Positions 7,280 through 21,763 of a DNA stretch of 64,000 bases are shown here, in pieces. The position numbers were made by a program, and so were the translations under genes. Positions within the stretch are counted from its first letter, which is position 1. The number at the start of each line of letters is the position of its first letter. Origin of the DNA: Streptomyces sp. NBC_00335 (lineage in GTDB: Bacteria; Actinomycetota; Actinomycetes; Streptomycetales; Streptomycetaceae); assembly GCF_036127095.1 (NCBI RefSeq), contig NZ_CP108006.1, positions 5,261,501 to 5,325,500 of the forward strand, written 5' to 3'. The notes beneath the pieces were generated by a model. The model was given only the letters and a program-made list of their open reading frames with translations, was not told the DNA's origin and did not search any database.

Positions 7280-9355
7280 CTACTGGATCTCGCGCAGCAC
7301 GTCCAGGATCTCGGCCTTGCCGGGCGCGGCCTGCAGGCGCTCGCGGAAGCCGGTGTCCATCAGCTTGCGCGACAGCAGGGCCAGGATCCGCAGGTGCTCG
7401 TCCCCGGCCGCGGCCTCCGGTACGGAGATCATGAAGACCAGCCGGGCCTTCGTCCCGTCCAGCGCGCCCCACTCGATGCCCTCGTCGGACCGGGCGAAGC
7501 CCACCGTCGGGCGGGTCACCGCGTCCGTCTTGGCGTGCGGGATGGCGATGGATTCGCCGAGGCCGGTCGTACCCTGCGCCTCCCGGGCCAGGGCGACCCG
7601 TACGAGCTCGTCCACGTCGGTGACGTTGCCGGTCGTGGCCAGCATCTCCGCCATCTCGCGGATCGCCGCCTCCTTGGAGCCCGAGGCCAGCTCCGTCTTG
7701 ACGGTCTGCTCGGTGACGTACCCGGACAGCACCTCGGGCGGCCCGCCCGCGGCCACCGGAGCCGCGGCCGCGGGCTGCTGTGCCCGTACGGCCGTCCCGG
7801 CTGCTCCCGCACCCGCGCCGACGGCCCTACCGCCGCCGCCCACGGGGGCGCCCGCACCGACCAGGGCCGGCTCCGGCGAGAGGACCGCGGGACCGGCGGT
7901 GACGCCCTCGCGGCGCAGCTTGAACTCGATCAGCGCGTTGGTCGTCAGCGCTGTCACGACCGCACCGGCCGCGATGGCCACGAAGAACATCGCGACACCG
8001 CTGATCGCGCCGAACAGCGAGACGATCGGACCGCCGTGCGGCACCGAGTCCTGGACCCCGGCCACACCGGCGATCGCACCGGCCACCGCGCCACCGAGCA
8101 TGTTCGCGGGGATGACCTGCGCGGGCCGGGCCGCGGCGAAGGGGATCGCGCCTTCGGAGATGCCGAAGAAGCCCATGAACAGGGCGGCGAGGCCGGTTTC
8201 CTTCTCCTCGTCGCTGTAGAGCTTGCGGCGCAGGAGCGTGGCCAGACCCTGGCCGAGCGGCATGACGGGGATGGCCGCGGCGGCCATGCCCATGACGTGG
8301 TTGTTGGTGCCGATGAGGCCGACGGCGACGAGGAAGGCGGTCTTGTTGACCGGACCGCCCATGTCGAAGGCGATCATCAGACCGATCAGGGTGCCCAGCA
8401 CGATCGCGCTGGAGCCGGTCATCCCGTTCAGCCAGCTGGTCAGGTTCGTGAAGACCCAGGAGATCGGCTTGCCGATCACATAGATGTAGAAGAGACCCAG
8501 GGCCACCGTCGACACGATCGGGATCACGATGATCGGCATGATCGGCTGGATGACCTTGGGGACCTTGACCTTCTTGATCCACACGACCAGATAGCCCGCG
8601 AGGAAGCCCGTCGCGATGGCACCCAGGAAGCCGGCGTTCGCGTCGGCCCCGTAGATGTGCACGGCGTCCGCGGCGAGGAAACCGCCGATCATGCCGGGTA
8701 CGAGGGCCGGCCGGTCGCCCAGCGCGTAGGCGATGTAGCCGGAGAAGATCGGCAGCATCAGCGAGAAGCCGGTCACGCCGAGCTTGTTCACGTAGAACCA
8801 GAAGGTCCCGTCGGGAATGACCAGCCCGCCCTTGGCGTCCGCGTGCCCGCCGAGGGACAGGGAGACGGCCAGCAGCAGACCGCCCACGACCACGAACGGG
8901 ATCATGTGGGAGACGCCGTTCATCAGCGCCTTGTACGCCTGGCTGCGCTGCTTGCCGCCGCCCCCGCCGCCGCCCGCGACCGCCGAGGTCCCGGCCTGCA
9001 CCGGCGCGCTCTGCGCGCTCCGGATCAGCTCCTCCGGCTTGTGGATGCCGTCGGCGACGCCGGTGGACAGCACCCGCTTGCCGGCGAACCGGTCGAGGTC
9101 GACCTCCTTGTCGGCGGCGATGATGACGGCGTCCGCTTCCCTGACATCGTTGTCAGAGAGCACGTTCTCGGCCCCGATGGAACCTTGGGTCTCCACCTTG
9201 ATCGAGATGCCGAGACGATCGCCGGCCTGCTGCAGCTTCTCCGCAGCCATGTACGTGTGCGCGATACCGGTGGGGCACGCGGTAACGGCGACGATCTTCA
9301 CGGGCTTCCGCCCGCTCGCGTCCACGCCTTCGGGAGGGCCTGCCGGACTGGTCAC
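7280..9355 (-). CDS. fruA: PTS fructose transporter, fused subunits IIB-IIC-IIA
   Basis: 691 residues; takes up fructose and phosphorylates it (to fructose-1-phosphate in known cases), using phosphate from HPr. The GTG at 9355 is preceded by GAGGAG; a longer frame to 9421 lacks a site. Order: IIB with active Cys27 in VTACPTGIAHTY; a Gly-rich linker; an eight-to-ten-segment IIC (about residues 145-490) with FDMGGPVNKTAF; an Ala/Pro/Gly linker; IIA with active His607 in AIPHAKTDAV. No fructose-1-phosphate kinase or DeoR-type regulator gene, the usual partners, lies beside it in this window. The sugar is inferred from family likeness only. Confidence 0.9.
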   Translation of the reverse strand: MTSPAGPPEGVDASGRKPVKIVAVTACPTGIAHTYMAAEKLQQAGDRLGISIKVETQGSIGAENVLSDNDVREADAVIIAADKEVDLDRFAGKRVLSTGVADGIHKPEELIRSAQSAPVQAGTSAVAGGGGGGGKQRSQAYKALMNGVSHMIPFVVVGGLLLAVSLSLGGHADAKGGLVIPDGTFWFYVNKLGVTGFSLMLPIFSGYIAYALGDRPALVPGMIGGFLAADAVHIYGADANAGFLGAIATGFLAGYLVVWIKKVKVPKVIQPIMPIIVIPIVSTVALGLFYIYVIGKPISWVFTNLTSWLNGMTGSSAIVLGTLIGLMIAFDMGGPVNKTAFLVAVGLIGTNNHVMGMAAAAIPVMPLGQGLATLLRRKLYSDEEKETGLAALFMGFFGISEGAIPFAAARPAQVIPANMLGGAVAGAIAGVAGVQDSVPHGGPIVSLFGAISGVAMFFVAIAAGAVVTALTTNALIEFKLRREGVTAGPAVLSPEPALVGAGAPVGGGGRAVGAGAGAAGTAVRAQQPAAAAPVAAGGPPEVLSGYVTEQTVKTELASGSKEAAIREMAEMLATTGNVTDVDELVRVALAREAQGTTGLGESIAIPHAKTDAVTRPTVGFARSDEGIEWGALDGTKARLVFMISVPEAAAGDEHLRILALLSRKLMDTGFRERLQAAPGKAEILDVLREIQ

Positions 9356-9540
9356 TGGTATCTCCTCACGACACATGCGTTGTCCTGCCGGGATCGTGCG
9401 TACAACGCGACCCAACGGCATCGTCGCGCATGTAAGGGGTGCATCAAAAGTCCGAAAGGCCCTGGATTCTTCGCCGTAGGCCCTGAACTCCAGTAGTGAC
9501 TTGCCTTCAGATCATCTGGGCCCCGCTCCGCCGATCGGTG

Positions 9541-9709
9541 TAGATTCGTCATCAGTGTCAGGCGTCGCTGCTGATGGCGGTCGGGCGGTCTTCGCGACCG
9601 GCCGAGGGGAGAGAGGACCCCCGACGGACTGAGCCCCACGTGCGTCGTCCCCCGGACGGTGCGCGGCTCAGCCGTACCCACCTCTCTACCTCACGAGGAG
9701 CAGCACCAC
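9541..9709 (+). promoter_or_regulatory. Structured leader of ahcY
   Basis: The 354-base gap between the PTS gene and ahcY holds a possible -10 (TAGATT, 9541-9546) and then a foldable leader. An outer stem AGAGAGG (9610-9616) / CCTCTCT (9681-9687) encloses an inner stem CTGAGCC (9629-9635) / GGCTCAG (9665-9671). A short CGGTC-TTCG-GACCG-like hairpin lies at 9586-9600. The ribosome site GAGGAG (9695-9700) is preceded by CCTC (9689-9692), which could mask it. The fold was found by eye. I do not recognise the conserved core of the known SAH riboswitch here. Confidence 0.45.
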
Positions 9710-11161
<1,452 letters not shown>

Positions 11162-11210
11162 TCCCCACGGATCAGCGGCACCCAGCAGCACCAGCGCGGC
11201 ATCCGCGCGT

Positions 11211-11240
11211 CAGGCCCCCGGCATCCGTGCCGGGGGCCTG
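11211..11240 (+). terminator. Terminator hairpin after ahcY
   Basis: Arms caggcccccggca / tgccgggggcctg flank the short loop TCCG. No U-run follows, as is common in Streptomyces. Confidence 0.75.
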
Positions 11241-11290
11241 CCCCGTACCCGCCCGCACCCCTCTCCGCCCGAAGTCCAGGAAGACGCCCC

Positions 11291-11923
11291 ATGCCCCGAG
11301 GCCGCTACGCGCTCCACGACCCGCACGACCACACCCCCCTCGGCGAGGAGCACTTCCACTGCGCCCCGGGCCCCTCCGGCTGGCGCTACGTCTCCCAGCT
11401 CACCGCACCCGACGGTGCGCACCGCGGCTCCGTCGACCTGGCCGTCGACGAACTGGGCCGCCCCATCCGCCTGGAGGTCAACGCCTCCAGCTGGCAGGTC
11501 CGCGGCGCCGCCATCGACGGGATCACCTGGGTCCGCACCGACCCGGCCGGAGCCGAAGCCACCGAGGGCAACGTCCCCGGCGCCGCCGGATTCACCGGCA
11601 CCTCCCCGGCCTTCCTCGTCGCCACGGCCCGGCTGCTGCGCCTGGCCCCCGGCGCCCCCGCCACCCGCGTCCGCCTCGTCGCCCTGACCGACCCCGTCCT
11701 GGCGGCCCGTACGACCGACCAGGCCTGGGCCCTCCTGAACCGCGCCGAGCACCCCACGGACAGCGGCCCGCTCCTGGTCGACGAGTACCGGGTCACGGCC
11801 CTGGACACCGGCGAGGTCCACACGGTCCACATCGCCGGGGACGTGGTCCTCTCGGCCCCCGGCATCGAGCTCGAACACCTGGAAACCCCGCCGTCGGCCT
11901 TCACCGACGCATCGTCCGACTAG
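11291..11923 (+). CDS. Conserved hypothetical protein downstream of ahcY
   Basis: 210 residues from an ATG with AGGAAG 7 bases upstream. I do not recognise a domain. It is soluble, rich in beta-type segments (RGSVDLAVDELGRPIRLEV, DTGEVHTVHIAGDVVLS), has several His in the first 25 residues (HDPHDHTPLGEEHFHC) and one Cys, and lacks a signal peptide or membrane segment. The alternating pattern suggests a beta-barrel or calycin-like ligand-binding fold, but that is guesswork. Its stop codon overlaps the stop of the convergent RDD gene in the shared tetramer CTAG (11920-11923). Confidence 0.75.
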   Translation: MPRGRYALHDPHDHTPLGEEHFHCAPGPSGWRYVSQLTAPDGAHRGSVDLAVDELGRPIRLEVNASSWQVRGAAIDGITWVRTDPAGAEATEGNVPGAAGFTGTSPAFLVATARLLRLAPGAPATRVRLVALTDPVLAARTTDQAWALLNRAEHPTDSGPLLVDEYRVTALDTGEVHTVHIAGDVVLSAPGIELEHLETPPSAFTDASSD

Positions 11924-12834
11924 GCGGGCGGCGCGAACCCGGTCGCCTTCGGCGGTTCGACGGGTACGGGCGCGGGCGCCGCCACCACGGGAGCCGCGAC
12001 GGGCACCACCGCCGGCGCCGCCACGGCCGGCATCACCACGGGCGCGCTCTGCCCGTACGGAACCGGAGCCGCCCCGGGAGCGGGCTGCTGCCGGAAGGCC
12101 CGCGCGGCGTCGCGCGACTGCCGTTCGTGCACCACGGCCATCAGGAACGCGGCGGCGGGCACCCCGACCGGCGGCGGAGCCCCCGTACGTGCCACCAGAT
12201 CGTCCGCGAGCCGGGCCGCCATGGTGGCGCTCACCTGCGGATCCAGCCGGTCCATGCGCGTCAGGTACTGCCGGATCGCCAGCCACAGCCCGTCCGGCAC
12301 CGCGGACAGGTCCAGCCCGCCGAACCGCCCGGCCAGCCACGGAGGCGGCGCGGGCACCGGCATCACCCGTGCCCCCGGCACCCGCTCCCGGATGACCAGC
12401 GTCCCCGCGAACACGTCCCCGAGCCGCCGCCCCCGCTCGGAGAACAGCGAGGCGATGCACGCCACGGATCCGAAGGTCAGCAGCAGTTCGAAGACCCCGA
12501 AGGCCCCGCGCACCAGCGCGTGCCGGAAGCGGATCGGCCCGCCGTCGTCGCGCACCACCCGTAGCCCGCACGCGAGCTTGCCCAGTGACCGCCCGTGGCT
12601 CAGCGTCTCCACGGCGATCGGCACGCCGACCAGGATGAGGACGAACGAGGCCACCGACACGGCCGCCCGGGCCGCCCCGTCCATCGAAGCGGTGGACAGG
12701 ACCAGTCCGATGGCGAGCAGCAAGTACCCGGCGACGTACACGACCAGGTCGAGCAGGATCGCCAGCGCCCGGCTCGGCAGCCTCGCCGGCCGTAGCCCCA
12801 GGACGACCGCGTCCCCCGTCACCAGATCGCTCAC
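11920..12834 (-). CDS. RDD family membrane protein
   Basis: 304 residues from a GTG at 12834 with GAAGGGTG upstream; the open frame continues further 5' without a plausible start. RDD domain: the start LVTGDAVVLGLRPARLPSRALAILLDLVVY contains the Arg and Asp of the family name, followed by three or four membrane segments up to about residue 140. The C-terminal half is cytoplasmic: a helical part (LDLSAVPDGLWLAIRQYLTRM) and an Ala/Pro/Val-rich tail. RDD proteins have been linked to ion transport or membrane stress, but no function is fixed. It is divergent from the SpoIIM-like gene at 12950, a pairing often seen in actinobacteria. Confidence 0.88.
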   Translation of the reverse strand: MSDLVTGDAVVLGLRPARLPSRALAILLDLVVYVAGYLLLAIGLVLSTASMDGAARAAVSVASFVLILVGVPIAVETLSHGRSLGKLACGLRVVRDDGGPIRFRHALVRGAFGVFELLLTFGSVACIASLFSERGRRLGDVFAGTLVIRERVPGARVMPVPAPPPWLAGRFGGLDLSAVPDGLWLAIRQYLTRMDRLDPQVSATMAARLADDLVARTGAPPPVGVPAAAFLMAVVHERQSRDAARAFRQQPAPGAAPVPYGQSAPVVMPAVAAPAVVPVAAPVVAAPAPVPVEPPKATGFAPPA

Positions 12835-12949
12835 CGATGCACACCCTTCACGTGACCTGCCCCGCCCCATCGGCCTCCAGTCTGCCAAGCTGACGAAGCA
12901 AGCAGTAGGAGTAACCGGTAGGGACCAGGGGCAGGGGAGCGCCAACCGC

Positions 12950-13957
12950 ATGGATCTCGACGTCTTCGTTGCGGCCCACCAAGCAGAGTGGGCCCGCCTG
13001 GAACAGCTCCTGGGCCGGGGCCGGCGCCTCACGGGAGCCGAGGCCGACGAGCTCGTCGCGCTCTACCAGCGCACGGCCACCCACCTCTCCCTGGTCCAGT
13101 CCAGCACCCCCGACCCGATGCTCACGGGCCGCCTGACCCAGCTCGTGGCCCGCGCCCGCGCCACGGTGACGGGCACCCGGCGGTCCAGCTGGCGCGACGC
13201 GGCCCGCTTCTTCACCTCGGGCTTCCCGGCCGCCGTCTACCTCAGCCGCCGCTGGTGGATACCCACGGCACTGATCTCCACCGCCGTCGGCGTGCTCGTC
13301 GGCTGGTGGATAGCCACCCACCCGGAGATCCAGAGCGCCATCGGAGCTCCGGAGGACCTGAAGGCGATGACGAAGCCGGGCGGCGGGTACGAGACGTACT
13401 ACTCCAGCCACCCCGCGGCCTCCTTCGCGGCCCAGGTCTGGACGAACAACGCCCAGGCGGCCGCGATCTGCCTGGTCCTGGGCGGCTTCCTGGGCCTGCC
13501 GGTCCTGTACATCCTGTGGCAGAACATGCTGAACCTCGGCGTCGGCATCGGCCTGATGTCCTCGGCCGACCGCCTCGACGTCTTCCTCGGCCTGATCCTC
13601 CCGCACGGCCTTCTCGAACTGACCGCCGTCTTCGTGGCCGCGGGCACGGGCCTGCGCCTGGGCTGGACGGTCATCGACCCGGGCCACCGCACCCGCCGCG
13701 TCGCCCTGGCCGAACAGGGCCGCGCCGCCCTCGGCATGGCCATCGGCCTGGCGGCGGTCCTCTTCCTCTCCGGCCTGATCGAAGGCTTCGTCACCCCCTC
13801 CGGCCTGCCCACATGGGCCCGCATCAGCATCGGCGTGGCCGCCGAGGCGGCCTTCCTGCTCTACGTCTACGTCCTGGGCGGCCGAGCGGCCCGAGCCGGC
13901 GACACGGGCGACGTGGAACAGGCCGACCAGACGGCGACGCTCCCCACCGCCGCCTGA
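12950..13957 (+). CDS. Stage II sporulation protein M-like (SpoIIM family) membrane protein
   Basis: 335 residues starting MDLDVFVAAHQAEWARL; GGGGAG lies about 10 bases upstream of the ATG. An N-terminal helical cytoplasmic part of ~100 residues is followed by about five to six membrane segments: WWIPTALISTAVGVLVGWWI, then AAAICLVLGGFLGLPVLYIL, then GLILPHGLLELTAVFVAAG, and others. DUF95/SpoIIM proteins include the engulfment factor of Bacillus, but Streptomyces do not engulf. Here the gene is paired with an RDD gene, which suggests membrane transport or envelope work. Followed by the rRNA operon promoter region. Confidence 0.85.
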   Translation: MDLDVFVAAHQAEWARLEQLLGRGRRLTGAEADELVALYQRTATHLSLVQSSTPDPMLTGRLTQLVARARATVTGTRRSSWRDAARFFTSGFPAAVYLSRRWWIPTALISTAVGVLVGWWIATHPEIQSAIGAPEDLKAMTKPGGGYETYYSSHPAASFAAQVWTNNAQAAAICLVLGGFLGLPVLYILWQNMLNLGVGIGLMSSADRLDVFLGLILPHGLLELTAVFVAAGTGLRLGWTVIDPGHRTRRVALAEQGRAALGMAIGLAAVLFLSGLIEGFVTPSGLPTWARISIGVAAEAAFLLYVYVLGGRAARAGDTGDVEQADQTATLPTAA

Positions 13958-14010
13958 TGTGCGTACGACCCTGCTGAGCTGCTAGTCTCCTCGTCGTCCC
14001 GCAAACACCG

Positions 14011-14039
14011 TTGACACGGCGGCTGCGGGGAGGTAGATT
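14011..14039 (+). promoter_or_regulatory. rRNA operon promoter (first)
   Basis: Perfect -35 TTGACA (14011-14016) and -10 TAGATT (14034-14039) with a 17-base spacer, about 520 bases ahead of mature 16S. This is the strongest sigma-70-type promoter in the window. Confidence 0.8.
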
Positions 14040-14057
14040 CGAACGGTTGCCTCGAAC

Positions 14058-14087
14058 TGGACAAGTTCGGCAGCGATGGTTTAAAGT
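14058..14087 (+). promoter_or_regulatory. rRNA operon promoter (second, probable)
   Basis: TGGACA (14058-14063) and TAAAGT (14082-14087) with an 18-base spacer. Streptomyces rRNA operons typically have up to four tandem promoters. Confidence 0.55.
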
Positions 14088-14175
14088 CTTTCTCGCCCCC
14101 CAGGAATTGAATTCCAAGTGGGCACACCCAACTCTTCATTCAGGAAGCCGAAGCCGGGAAATCCGGTGGAAATCT

Positions 14176-14279
14176 TCTGATAGAGTCGGTCTCGCCGGAA
14201 AGGGAAACGCGAAAGCGAAGAACTGGAAAGCGAATCCCGCTGACTGGGAATCGGACGCGAAAGAGTCTGATAGAGTCGG
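14176..14279 (+). promoter_or_regulatory. Duplicated -10-like element in the rRNA leader
   Basis: The 14-mer TCTGATAGAGTCGG occurs at 14176-14189 and again at 14266-14279, exactly 90 bases apart. TAGAGT fits a -10 hexamer. Good -35 hexamers are not obvious, so these would be the third and fourth promoters only by position and by analogy with known Streptomyces rrn leaders. Confidence 0.5.
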
Positions 14280-14339
14280 AAACGCAAGAACAGAACGAAA
14301 GCCCGGAGGAAAGCCCGAGAGGGTGAGTACAAAGGAAGC

Positions 14340-14562
14340 GTCCGTTCCTTGAGAACTCAACAGCGTGCCAAAAATCAACGCCAAAAAGTTGATACCCCGT
14401 CCATTTCGGTGGATGAGGTTCCTTTGAAAAAGACCTGTGAGGTCGCGGCTTCGGCCCTGACGCTTGCAGGCAATTACACAGCGAGGACGCAGTGGACGGT
14501 CGGTCTTATTCCGACATGACTGTCCCGCTCTAAGTGCGTGTGCACCGGATTACCGGTAAACA
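14340..14562 (+). other. rRNA leader with processing and antitermination region
   Basis: The block CCTTGAGAACTCAACAGCG (from about 14348) and the following AACGCCAAAAAGTTGATACC are typical of actinobacterial pre-16S leaders. A related block, CTTGAGAACTACACAGTGG, recurs in the 16S-23S spacer at about 16337. These flank the regions cut during rRNA maturation. No protein gene is supported between 13958 and 14562. Confidence 0.6.
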
Positions 14563-19492
<4,930 letters not shown>

Positions 19493-19566
19493 TCAGTTGC
19501 TCGCGTCCACTGTGTTAGTTCTGAAGTAACGAACTGTGTCATATCCGGTTTGGTTAACTTCATAGT

Positions 19567-19686
19567 GTTTCGGTGGTCATAGCGTTAGGGAAACGCCCGG
19601 TTTACATTCCGAACCCGGAAGCTAAGCCTTTCAGCGCCGATGGTACTGCAGGGGGGACCCTGTGGGAGAGTAGGACGCCGCCGAAC
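19567..19686 (+). rRNA. rrf: 5S ribosomal RNA (one base longer than usual)
   Basis: GTTTCGGTGGTCATAGCG to GACGCCGCCGAAC, with complementary ends. I count 120 bases. The Streptomyces 5S I remember is 119 over the same span, because loop C there reads CCCGGTTACATTCCG, whereas here it reads CCCGGTTTACATTCCG (one extra T near 19600). Everything else matches the family. Confidence 0.95.
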
Positions 19687-19697
19687 AATCATTGTAG

Positions 19698-19736
19698 AAA
19701 GCCCCGTACCGGGTAACCGGTACGGGGCTTTTCTGC
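19698..19736 (+). terminator. rRNA operon terminator
   Basis: A 15-base-pair stem AAAGCCCCGTACCGG / CCGGTACGGGGCTTT with loop GTAA, then TTCTGCGTTT. An intrinsic terminator 12 bases after 5S. Confidence 0.92.
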
Positions 19737-19781
19737 GTTTACGGACCCTTTTCGGGGCCGGGTCCATTTGGGTGATGGGGC

Positions 19782-20378
19782 CTACCAGTCGGCGGGGTAG
19801 CTCTTGAGGCTGCTCGTGTCGAGTGTCCAGCGGCCGGCGACGACGGTGTCCCCGAAGGCGTACGGGACCGTCTTGCGGTAGCGGATGCCGTCGGGACCCC
19901 CCGAGGGATCACTGTGCACTGTGGCGGCCTTCTTGTCCTTGCGGGGGTCCACCACGACGTAGAGCGGGACGCCCATCTTCGGGTAGTCGTGGAGCTTGTC
20001 GCGGATGTCGGTGAGGGAATTCGTACGTGAGACGACCTCCACCACCATCAGGACATCGCGCGAGTTGACCACCCTCGCCGTGTCATCGGTGTCTTCCTCG
20101 GCGATGACCATGAGGTCGGGCACTTTGGTCAGGCCTGTCACCGGATCGCCCATGTTCGTGTCGCTGAGAGCCATGACCTCGGGCGTCTGTGCCTCGATCT
20201 GACGGCGTAGCCGCACCACGTTCAGCCCGTGGGGAGCCGTGGGGCTCATCATCGTGAGGGAGATCTGACCGTCGGTGGTCTGCACCTTCCACTGGTCTTC
20301 CTGGTGCTCGGCCAGCTCCGAGAGTTGCTCCGCGAAGTCGTGCATGCGGCGCAGCTGCTCCGGGGTGAGGTCGGCCAT
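19782..20378 (-). CDS. Uma2 family putative endonuclease (DUF820)
   Basis: 198 residues from an ATG with AGGAGG upstream. Family pattern of a PD-(D/E)XK nuclease: VPDLMVIAEED, then VLMVVEVVSRTNSLTDIRDKL (the Glu of the active core), then YPKMGVPLYVVVDPRKDKK. The N-terminus LTPEQLRRMHDFAEQLSEL is the common Streptomyces form. Uma2 genes are numerous in Streptomyces and cyanobacteria and their targets are unknown; nuclease activity is inferred from the fold. It converges on the rRNA operon, separated by the terminator at 19698. Confidence 0.88.
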   Translation of the reverse strand: MADLTPEQLRRMHDFAEQLSELAEHQEDQWKVQTTDGQISLTMMSPTAPHGLNVVRLRRQIEAQTPEVMALSDTNMGDPVTGLTKVPDLMVIAEEDTDDTARVVNSRDVLMVVEVVSRTNSLTDIRDKLHDYPKMGVPLYVVVDPRKDKKAATVHSDPSGGPDGIRYRKTVPYAFGDTVVAGRWTLDTSSLKSYPADW

Positions 20379-20452
20379 GGTGTCCTCCTGGTGGGTGCCG
20401 CGCCCAGCGTATCCAGATCAGGACGGAACGTCTCCGTGGCGGGACGGCTGGG

Positions 20453-21763
20453 TCAGAGGCGGCCGGCGGCCTTCAGAGCCAGGTAGGCGTCGGCCAAGGC
20501 GGGGGCCAGGGTGTCCGGGGTGGCGTCGACCACGTGGACGCCGTGGCGGGTGAGCTGTTCCGCCGTGCGGCGGCGGGCCGACTGGGACTGGGTGCCCGCC
20601 GCGGCCTCGTAGACGGCTTCCACCGTGCCGCGGGACTGCGTCATTTCCGCCACGTGGGGGTCCGAGACCGAGGCCAGCAGGACCGTGTGGCGCTGGGTGA
20701 GGCGGGGGAGCAGCGGGAGCAGGCCTTCCTCGACGGGGGCCGCGTCCAGGCTGGTCAGGAGGACCACCAGGGAGCGCCGGGGGGCGCTGCGCAGGATGGT
20801 GGAGACCAGGGTGCGGGAGTCCGTCTCGACCAGTTCCGGTTCGAGGGTGGCCATCGCGTTCACGAAGGCGGGGAGGGTGTCGGCCGCCGAGCGGGCCTGG
20901 ACCTGGGCGCGGGGGCGGCGGTCGTGGGCCAGGAGGTCCACGCGGTCGCCCGCGCGGGTGGCCAGGGCGGTGAGGAGCAGGGCCGCGTCCATCGCCGAGT
21001 CGAGGCGCGGGGCGTCGCCGACGCGGCCGGCCGCGGTGCGGCCGGTGTCGAGGCAGATCAGGATGTGGCGGTCGCGTTCCGGGCGCCAGGTGCGGACGGC
21101 GACCTTGTTCTGGCGGGCGGTGGCCCGCCAGTCGATGGAACGGGTGTCGTCGCCGGGTACGTAGTCGCGCAGGCTGTCGAACTCCGTGCCCTCACCGCGC
21201 GTCAGAACGCTGGTGCGGCCGTCGAGTTCGCGCAGGCGGGCCAGGCGGGAGGGGAGGTGCTTGCGGCTCGCGAAGGGCGGCAGGACGCGGACCGTCCACG
21301 GGACGGTGTGGTGGCCCTGGCGGGCCAGCAGGCCGAGCGGGCCGTACGAGCGGATCGTGACGCGGGCCGCCTGGCGATCGCCTCGGCGGGTGGGTCGCAG
21401 TCGGGTGGTGAGGCGGCGGCGTTCGCCGGGGGGAACGGCCAACGTATGGCGGGAACCGGCGACTTCGGTCCCGGGGACCCAGCTGCTCGGGGGCCAGGCG
21501 TCGCGGATCCGGGCGCGGAGCGTACGGGGGGAGGGGTTCGTGATCGTGAGGTGGACGTCTGCGGATTCGCCGAGGCGCACGGACGTGTCGCCGGAGCGGG
21601 CGAGTTGGAGCGAGCGGACCGGGGCCGCGAGGGCGTAGTCGACCGCGCAGGCCAGGGCGATGGGGGCGTTGACCGCCAGCATCCCCGTCCAGCTCGGTCC
21701 GAGGAAGCCGACGGGGATGCTGCCGAGGGCCGCGAGCAGTGCGGCGCGTCCGGTGAAGGCCAT
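20453..21763 (-). CDS. DUF58 domain protein (MoxR-associated, VWA-like)
   Basis: 436 residues. Two membrane segments at the N-terminus (about 5-45) are followed by a large soluble part. The DUF58 signature is clear: EGTEFDSLRDYVPGDD followed by RSIDWRATAR, about residues 190-215. The C-terminal part (HILICLDTGRTA … SLVVLLTSLDAAPVEEGLLP) has von Willebrand A-like strands. The start codon overlaps the MoxR stop in TGATG. In known systems DUF58 proteins are partners of MoxR ATPases in assembling or inserting metal or envelope complexes; the target here is unknown. It is the last gene of the five-gene minus-strand operon that begins at 26123. Confidence 0.9.
   Translation of the reverse strand: MAFTGRAALLAALGSIPVGFLGPSWTGMLAVNAPIALACAVDYALAAPVRSLQLARSGDTSVRLGESADVHLTITNPSPRTLRARIRDAWPPSSWVPGTEVAGSRHTLAVPPGERRRLTTRLRPTRRGDRQAARVTIRSYGPLGLLARQGHHTVPWTVRVLPPFASRKHLPSRLARLRELDGRTSVLTRGEGTEFDSLRDYVPGDDTRSIDWRATARQNKVAVRTWRPERDRHILICLDTGRTAAGRVGDAPRLDSAMDAALLLTALATRAGDRVDLLAHDRRPRAQVQARSAADTLPAFVNAMATLEPELVETDSRTLVSTILRSAPRRSLVVLLTSLDAAPVEEGLLPLLPRLTQRHTVLLASVSDPHVAEMTQSRGTVEAVYEAAAGTQSQSARRRTAEQLTRHGVHVVDATPDTLAPALADAYLALKAAGRL

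Noticed and set aside
9586..9700. Known SAH riboswitch upstream of ahcY
   Set aside because: The leader folds but I cannot recognise the conserved pseudoknot core of that class; it is kept only as an unnamed structured leader.
14011..14352. A 113-codon frame in the rRNA leader
   Set aside because: It overlaps the rRNA promoters and processing region, has no ribosome site, and its composition (Lys/Ser-rich) is unlike the genes here.
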